Of a stretch of DNA of 51,759 nt, positions 50,491 to 51,759 are shown piece after piece. How positions within the stretch are numbered: position 1 is the first letter of the stretch; every line of letters begins with the position of its first letter. The position numbers were made by a program, and so were the translations under genes. Source of the DNA: Treponema sp. (GTDB lineage Bacteria; Spirochaetota; Spirochaetia; Treponematales; Treponemataceae); assembly GCA_024402475.1 (NCBI GenBank), contig JAKSTQ010000016.1:1-51759 (forward strand), written 5' to 3'. A model generated the notes under the pieces. The model made no database searches. It saw only the letters and a list, made by a program, of their open reading frames with translations, and was not told the origin of the DNA.

Positions 50491-51660
50491 TTGAATAATA
50501 GACAAGATAAATTCAGCCGCAGCATGGAATCAATTCCTCCAAGCGGCATCCGTAAATTTTTTGAAATGCTCATCGGCCATGATGATGTTATTTCACTGAG
50601 CGTAGGTGAACCTGACTTTCCGACTCCATGGGTAATCCGCGAAGAAGCTTTCTACCACATTGAAAAAGGTCATACTTCTTATACTTCCAACTGGGGTTTG
50701 ATTGAACTCCGTCAGGAAATTGCAAAGTATATGGAACGCTACAACCTTTATTACAAGCCCGAAAATGAAATTCTCATCACTGTAGGTGCTTCAGAAGGTG
50801 TTGATGCTGTTCTCCGTGCTATTTTGAATCCAGGTGATGAAATTATCGTCAGCCAGCCTTGTTATGTAAACTACACTCCGCTTGCAGAACTTTGCCAGGC
50901 AAAAGTAGTTACTCTTGATACAAGCGTGAACGGGTTCTATCCGACTGCTGCTCAGATTGAACAGTGCATTACACCAAAGACAAAGGCTTTGATGATCTGT
51001 TCACCTAATAATCCGACTGGAACAATGATTCCGGAAGATGAACTTGCCAGAATTGCAGAAGTTGTAAAAAAGCATGAAATCTGGGTAATTTCTGACGAAA
51101 TCTACTGTGAACTTGCATATGATGGTGCAAAACACAGCTCAATCGGTTCCTTCCCTGGCCTCAAAGATTATACAATTATCCTTAACGGATTCAGTAAATC
51201 TTTTGCTATGACAGGATGGCGAATCGGTTATATTGCAGCTCCAGATGATCTTCTGGCTCAGATTGTAAAACTTCACGGTTATAACACAATCTGTGCACCG
51301 ATCTTCAGTCAGTATGCTGCTGCAGAAGGCTTGCGTAACGGATGGTCAGAAGTTGAACGCATGCGTGTAAGTTACCAGCAGCGCCGCAACCTGATGTATA
51401 AAGCATTCTGTGATATGGGACTCAAAGTTCCAGAGCCAACCGGTGCGTTCTACATGTTCCCTGATATTACTTCTACAGGTCTTACTTCTGAAGAATTTGC
51501 AACTCAGCTTTTCCAGAAGTACAATATTGCGGTAGTTCCGGGTTCTGTATTTGGTGAAGGTGGAGAAGGTCATATCCGCTGCTGTTATGCTACAGACATC
51601 AACAAAATTAAAATTGCCCTTGAAAGAATCAAGGAATTTGTTGAAGAATTGAAGAAATAG
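50491..51660 (+). CDS. PLP-dependent class I/II aminotransferase
   Basis: The 389-residue protein has the fold-type I signature. Landmarks are PSGIRKFFEMLIGHDDVISL, the substrate-binding GEPDFPTP, SEGVDAVLRAILNPGDEII, SPNNPTGTMIP, SDEIYCELAYDG, the PLP-lysine motif NGFSKSFAMTGWRIGY (K236) and GHIRCCYATDINK near the end. It probably transfers amino groups between an amino acid (aromatic, alanine or aspartate type) and a 2-oxo acid; substrate cannot be fixed from sequence. The start is a TTG at 50491 with AAGGA 8 nt upstream; the first ATG (50524) would remove an N-terminal segment that relatives keep. It is paired with the Lrp regulator. Confidence 0.9.
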   Translation: MNNRQDKFSRSMESIPPSGIRKFFEMLIGHDDVISLSVGEPDFPTPWVIREEAFYHIEKGHTSYTSNWGLIELRQEIAKYMERYNLYYKPENEILITVGASEGVDAVLRAILNPGDEIIVSQPCYVNYTPLAELCQAKVVTLDTSVNGFYPTAAQIEQCITPKTKALMICSPNNPTGTMIPEDELARIAEVVKKHEIWVISDEIYCELAYDGAKHSSIGSFPGLKDYTIILNGFSKSFAMTGWRIGYIAAPDDLLAQIVKLHGYNTICAPIFSQYAAAEGLRNGWSEVERMRVSYQQRRNLMYKAFCDMGLKVPEPTGAFYMFPDITSTGLTSEEFATQLFQKYNIAVVPGSVFGEGGEGHIRCCYATDINKIKIALERIKEFVEELKK

Positions 51661-51665
51661 AGATT

Positions 51666-51692
51666 TTAACGGTTCCAACCGTTTAGTTTTAA
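51666..51692 (+). terminator. Probable weak terminator after the aminotransferase
   Basis: AACGG-TTCCAA-CCGTT is followed by TTAGTTTT. The stem has five to seven pairs, so it is weak, but it lies at the expected position just after the stop codon. Confidence 0.5.
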
Positions 51693-51711
51693 GGCGCCCT
51701 GCAATATGATA

Positions 51712-51759
51712 TGTACCCATAATCCTGGACACATATTATGAACTAAGCAGAACGAATGG
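51712..51759. mobile_element. Possible left end of an IS3-type insertion sequence (cut by window end)
   Basis: TGTACCCATAATCCTGGACA resembles the terminal inverted repeats of IS3/IS150-group elements, which usually begin TG and include CCC-A-AAT-C-TGGACA. No transposase gene can be seen before the window ends, so this is a motif-level call only. Confidence 0.4.

Overview
The window (about 39 % GC) looks like chromosomal DNA of a host-associated spirochaete, most likely Treponema. No rRNA or other marker gene is present, so this rests on gene content: many lipoproteins with loose lipoboxes, a BspA-type leucine-rich repeat protein, an HD-GYP protein, Tex, DUF4080-type B12 radical SAM enzymes, an NfnAB pair, a flavocytochrome c-like fumarate reductase, and a TonB receptor. 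Most genes are ordinary housekeeping or metabolic genes. Interesting material lies in one operon, several intergenic regions and the right edge.

Layout. 1-5.3 kb: tail of a DUF4143 ATPase, a dCMP-deaminase-like protein, an EamA transporter, a decayed GNAT fragment, a GNAT/B12-radical-SAM pair, a 119-bp imperfect palindrome and a DUF72 protein. 5.4-10.1 kb: FMN-domain fumarate reductase, Nudix and SGNH hydrolases, and a MATE exporter. 10.3-16.5 kb: a methionine/folate cluster (metF, MetH reactivation protein, metH, UPF0340 protein), then a DUF4080 radical SAM protein. 17.0-24.0 kb: a leftward operon of two lipoproteins, a TonB receptor and BtuF/BtuC/BtuD homologues, behind a cobalamin-riboswitch-like leader. 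24.1-32.7 kb: flavodoxin-like protein, nuclease-like orphan with a cluster of 37-bp palindromes, SPL-family radical SAM protein, tex, LRR protein, nfnAB. 32.8-36.7 kb: HD-GYP protein, esterase and a large unrecognised protein. 36.9-40.7 kb: mtnN, a duplicated DUF1538 membrane protein, a tandem P-II protein and birA, in tight linkage. 40.8-42.0 kb: a candidate small RNA and hisG. 42.1-49.8 kb: two tandem paralogous lipoproteins of about 1,280 residues. 49.9-51.7 kb: an Lrp/AsnC regulator and an aminotransferase, then a possible IS3-type end.

The B12 theme is strong. MetH and two radical SAM proteins with probable B12-binding domains are potential cobalamin users, and the riboswitch-led operon would import cobalamin across both membranes. 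Its two lipoproteins are the best candidates here for an undescribed function: surface B12 capture, analogous to but apparently different from Bacteroides BtuG/BtuH. A second candidate is the P-II/DUF1538 pair, where sensor and membrane partner are both internally duplicated. A third is an about 80-nt RNA with an anti-Shine-Dalgarno tract. All functional calls come from reading the sequence; no database search was run.
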